Made by a program: the position numbers and the translations under genes. Positions 61,425-64,000 of a stretch of 64,000 nucleotides of DNA are shown here, piece after piece. Positions within the stretch are counted from its first letter, which is position 1; every line of letters begins with the position of its first letter. This DNA comes from Eucommia ulmoides. Its lineage: Eukaryota; Streptophyta; Magnoliopsida; Garryales; Eucommiaceae. Below the pieces are notes generated by a model. It had not been told where the DNA came from. It searched no databases and saw only the letters and a list, made by a program, of their open reading frames with translations. Location: positions 20,791,577 through 20,855,576 of the forward strand of contig CM028338.1 of the NCBI GenBank assembly GCA_016647705.1. Reading direction: 5' to 3'.

Positions 61425-61765
61425 GTATGTCCTCCGAGATGGTATTGACCTGTTAGGAGGGGTGGTTGATTATATTATGACCTTTCAGGAGAATTAGTCA
61501 TACAGATGGTTGATTATTATGACTTATCAAGAGGATTAGTCCTGCAAGTGGTTGTTGATATTATGACCTGTCAGAAGGATTAGTCCTGCAGGTGGTTGAT
61601 TATTATGACATGTTAGGAGTGTCAGTCCTACAGGTGATGGATTATATTATGACCTGTCAGGAGGATTAGTCTTGCAAGTAGTTGATTATTATGACCTGTC
61701 AGGAGGATTAGTCTTGTAGGTGGGTGATTGACCAGTTAGGAGTGCAAATCCTGCGGGTGGTACCC
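61425..61765 (+). repeat. Tandem array of about 55-bp units in E LTR
   Basis: Six or seven units containing GACCTGTCAGGAGGATTAGT followed by CCTGCAGGTGGTTGATTATT. The pieces AGGAGGATTAGTCCT and CCTGCAGG can pair with themselves. Homologous, in reverse, to the internal repeats of D1 and D2. Confidence 0.85.
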
Positions 61766-62441
61766 CTACCATTGGGGATAATAAATGGCCCTGGTACTGA
61801 TAATCACATTAGATGACACAGTTGTACAGGTTACAGTACCGTCGTAACTCCTGATCGTAAGGTAAATACTATCCTATAGCTAGTAGGAAATAATGTGTGG
61901 GGTATTTTATTATACGATGAACTGCCTAGATTGATTGATTTAAATATATTATTTTAAGTGGGTTGACGTAAATATATTATTTTATGGCATTGGTGACAGT
62001 GAAAATTGATTTCCAGCCTAGTATAAGGTTATATGATATTATATTTTGAAACGTGGTATTTGATAATTGTGCTTGATCCATAAAATATTTTTATAGTATG
62101 AAGACAGTACACCGATAAAATATTTGGTTTCAAGTATTGCAATTAGGAGTGGGTCCACCACTGGCATTAGGTAGAGTTCGGAGGTAGTGTCATTTTGGAG
62201 GTAGGTCAGTCGGATGCGAACTGTGGGAAGTTAAGCCTTTTTGTGATTTTTGTTGTGAATATTTGGGACCGGTATATTCCCAAATGTTGAAATAGATATA
62301 TGTATTATTTGGGGAAAAAATTGTAGTAGAGCATGTGTGTATATATATATGGATGAATATTCGTTGATAGAGTCAGTAGTGTCAAATCGACGTCACGCCC
62401 GGTCTTGGGTAACGGGTACCCAGGGTGGGTTGTGACATTTG

Positions 62442-62457
62442 TGGTATCAGAGCCAGG
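62442..62457 (+). other. Element E primer-binding site (initiator tRNA-Met)
   Basis: TGGTATCAGAGCCAGG, the standard plant initiator-Met site, four bases after the LTR end. Confidence 0.9.
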
Positions 62458-62622
62458 TTATAGGTTCTGTAGACGTGTCAGTTGGTCTAGTCAGTCGTGG
62501 ACGTTGAGATAAGATGACGATAGGCGGGTTCGGCACGTGAGTGGTAGTTATTTTATTAAATTAAATATTGTTGTTTTTCTAGTTGGCCCAGTTGGTTATT
62601 AAATTTTATTTCGGATAGTGAA

Positions 62623-63641
62623 TATGGAGCATGAAAACGAGACTTCTGGGAGTGTGGGACCCCAAAGGCAGAAAGACAGGAAGTAGGAAAGTTTGGATGA
62701 CGTTGAAAGAATTTTATAGGCTGCTGCACAGTTGACAGAGCAGCAGGCGAAAATACTGGAATGCCAAAGAGCCCAAACGGACACAGCTACTTCCCAGGCA
62801 ACACTTATGAAAAGATTCAAGAAGTTGGATCCTCCGGTTTTCACAAGAACTGCGGGTCCAACTGATGCCAAGAACTGGTTGAGAGGCGTGGGGCATGTAT
62901 TTGAGGCCATAGGGATTATTGATGATAGCCGAGTACCTCTTGCCACCTTCCAGTTGAAAAAGGAAGCCGAACATTGGTGGGAGGAGATGGAGGAGTTACT
63001 TTCAATACCAGGCAAGGAGATCACTTGGGATCGATTTGTTGCGGTGTTTAATGAGAAATATTTCCCTGAATCCTATCGATTGAAAATGGAGTAAGAGTTT
63101 ATTTGAAACAAGGGAAGATGATCGTCAAGCAGTACGAAGTTAAATTCGATGCCTTGTCTCGCTTTGTCCCTGATTTAGTAAAAACGGAAGAGGCGAAATG
63201 TAGACGATTCCAAAAAGGCTCAATTTAGAAATCCATTCCAAGCTAATGAACAGACAAATTAAGAGTTACACTGAATTGGTGAATACGGAAAAATTAGTAG
63301 AAAGGGATGTTCAGGAAGCTGCCGAGAGTCGCGAACAGTACAAAAGGAGTAGATTCGAGTCACCTAATAGGTATCCAGGTGGCACTTCTCGAGAAGTGGT
63401 ATCTCGACCGCTAGTTTCTCGGGCCCCATTGATTGACCATTTCGTTAGGAGCCGAGGTCCACGGCAGTCTTACTCTGGGCGATAACAGAATGTATCTAGA
63501 TTGAGTGTTGGCCAGCAAGGGCCAAGAAGGAATCAGGCATTTAGTCAGGCCGAGATATTTGTATGCTACCAATGTGGATCACCGGATCATTTTATTAGAG
63601 ACTGTCCTATGGCGAGTCCCGTATGTTTCCATTGTCATGAG
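62623..63641 (+). pseudogene. Element E gag remnant
   Basis: Starts with an ATG at 62623 (MEHENETSGSVG). The capsid region has DAKNWLRGVGHVFEAIG and KKEAEHWWEEMEE, then ITWDRFVAVFNEKYFPESY, as in chromovirus gag. A CCHC knuckle CYQCGSPDHFIRDC lies at about 63561-63602, and a second one begins (CFHC) where the PRR7-like exon takes over. Fossil with a few breaks. Confidence 0.85.
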
Positions 63642-63731
63642 TCTAGTGGTAGTGGGAGTGAAAGTGGTATACACACTAAAAGATCCACGAAGTCGGGAAG
63701 TGTTGATGGGTCGAACAATAACACTGGTAGC
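63642..63731 (+). pseudogene. PRR7/PRR37-like exon fragment joined in frame to gag of E
   Basis: Thirty codons reading SSGSGSESGIHTKRSTKSG and on to NNNTGS are in the same frame as the gag zinc-knuckle region before them. They differ from the D1 copy (29093 onward) at 3 of 90 bases by my count. The fragment starts at the same base (TCTAGTGG) as the presumed exon start in D1, but here without the intron-like DNA. The right end is hidden by the LARD inserted at 63732. Confidence 0.8.
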
Positions 63732-64000
63732 TGGTAGCACGTGAATACGCCGCTACTTACACTCGCAAGTATACGAAGTCAAAGTTTTAGAATAGTGGAT
63801 CGTTTAAGATCAGGTATCGTGTCCATAGGAAAAGTGTGAATAATTGAGTACTGCAATTTACGTAGTCTCATATTATCCTGACGATTCAATTTAATATTTA
63901 ATTTAAACTAATTAAAACTACTCCTAAGGATTAATTCTAATTACACTAATTAACTATGGATCAATTTCATTCACTTAGTACCTATTTGGCTTAGTTTAGT
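63732..64000 (-). mobile_element. LARD LTR, minus strand, running off the window
   Basis: TGGTAGCACGTGAATACGCC, then GCTACTTACACTCGCAAG, is the complement of the LARD C-type LTR end. It matches that LTR in reverse to the window edge. The five bases before it are GTAGC (63727-63731), the presumed target duplication; the other end is outside. Confidence 0.85.

Larger units (their letters stand above)
59828..62437 (+). repeat. Element E 5' LTR
   Basis: About 2.6 kb from TATAAGACCCTAATTTC to GGGTTGTGACA. Contains a TATA-like ATATATATAAATAC (about 60086), a long TG-rich region, and an array of GACCTGTCAGGAGGATTAGT units. The ends match the solo LTR at 44309-45548 in reverse. Confidence 0.75.
59828..63731 (+). 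mobile_element. Element E: chromovirus-like Gypsy element, left part, with a captured exon
   Basis: A 5' LTR (59828-62437), an initiator-Met primer site and a gag with a zinc knuckle identify an autonomous-type Gypsy element of the chromovirus (Tekay/Del-like) group. The gag runs into a PRR7-like exon at 63642 and the element is cut by a LARD at 63732; its pol and 3' LTR would lie beyond the window. The gag is broken in a few places. Confidence 0.8.

Overview
The window is plant nuclear DNA: spliced genes with GT-AG introns, a plant-only HD2 histone deacetylase, a plant SINE, and Ty3/Gypsy and Ty1/Copia elements of plant lineages. The HD2 protein and the element families suggest a eudicot; the species cannot be told from the sequence. 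One host gene is visible, at the extreme left (109-2478, + strand, 5' exon outside the window). It encodes an HD2-type (HDT) nucleolar histone deacetylase. Its eight visible exons join into one frame of 274 codons plus stop, and one of its introns looks like a U12-type AT-AC intron (324-454).

Everything from about 5.1 kb to the right edge is dominated by fossil retroelements inserted into one another. Left stack: a decayed Gypsy fragment (5150-6834, 12061-12122, 20787-21490) is split by a coding-less LTR element (LARD A, 6835-12060) and by a minus-strand Copia element (12123-20786). The Copia element itself holds a solo LTR of SIRE/Maximus type (14212-16198) and a minus-strand solo LTR related to the LARDs (18347-19660). 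From 21.5 to 26.0 kb there is AT-rich DNA with one well-bounded Harbinger-type MITE (22106-22872, TAA target duplication).

Right stack: a minus-strand non-autonomous element D1 (25981-29820) is broken by a large Tat-lineage Gypsy element, Gypsy2 (29821-59827), with gag, protease, RT, RNase H, a second RNase H, integrase and an antisense extra ORF region. Gypsy2 carries LARD B (36516-43245, itself split by a solo LTR at 39479-41160), a solo LTR (44309-45548), and D2 (45605-55636, itself split by LARD C, 46706-52142). Its 3' LTR is cut by a chromovirus-like element E (59828 onward), which is in turn cut by a minus-strand LARD (63732 to the edge). Many of these insertions have 5-bp target duplications that can be read directly.

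The most notable observation is that two different retroelements (D1 and E) carry pieces of the same host exon. Its translation closely resembles the Ser/Gly-rich segment just after the receiver domain of the circadian clock regulator PRR7/PRR37. In D1 the exon lies antisense to the element with intron-like DNA still attached. In E it is joined in frame to gag at the exon's first base. Also notable are two conserved hairpins in the leader of three coding-less LARDs, and arrays of short palindromes upstream of the TATA box in several LTR families.
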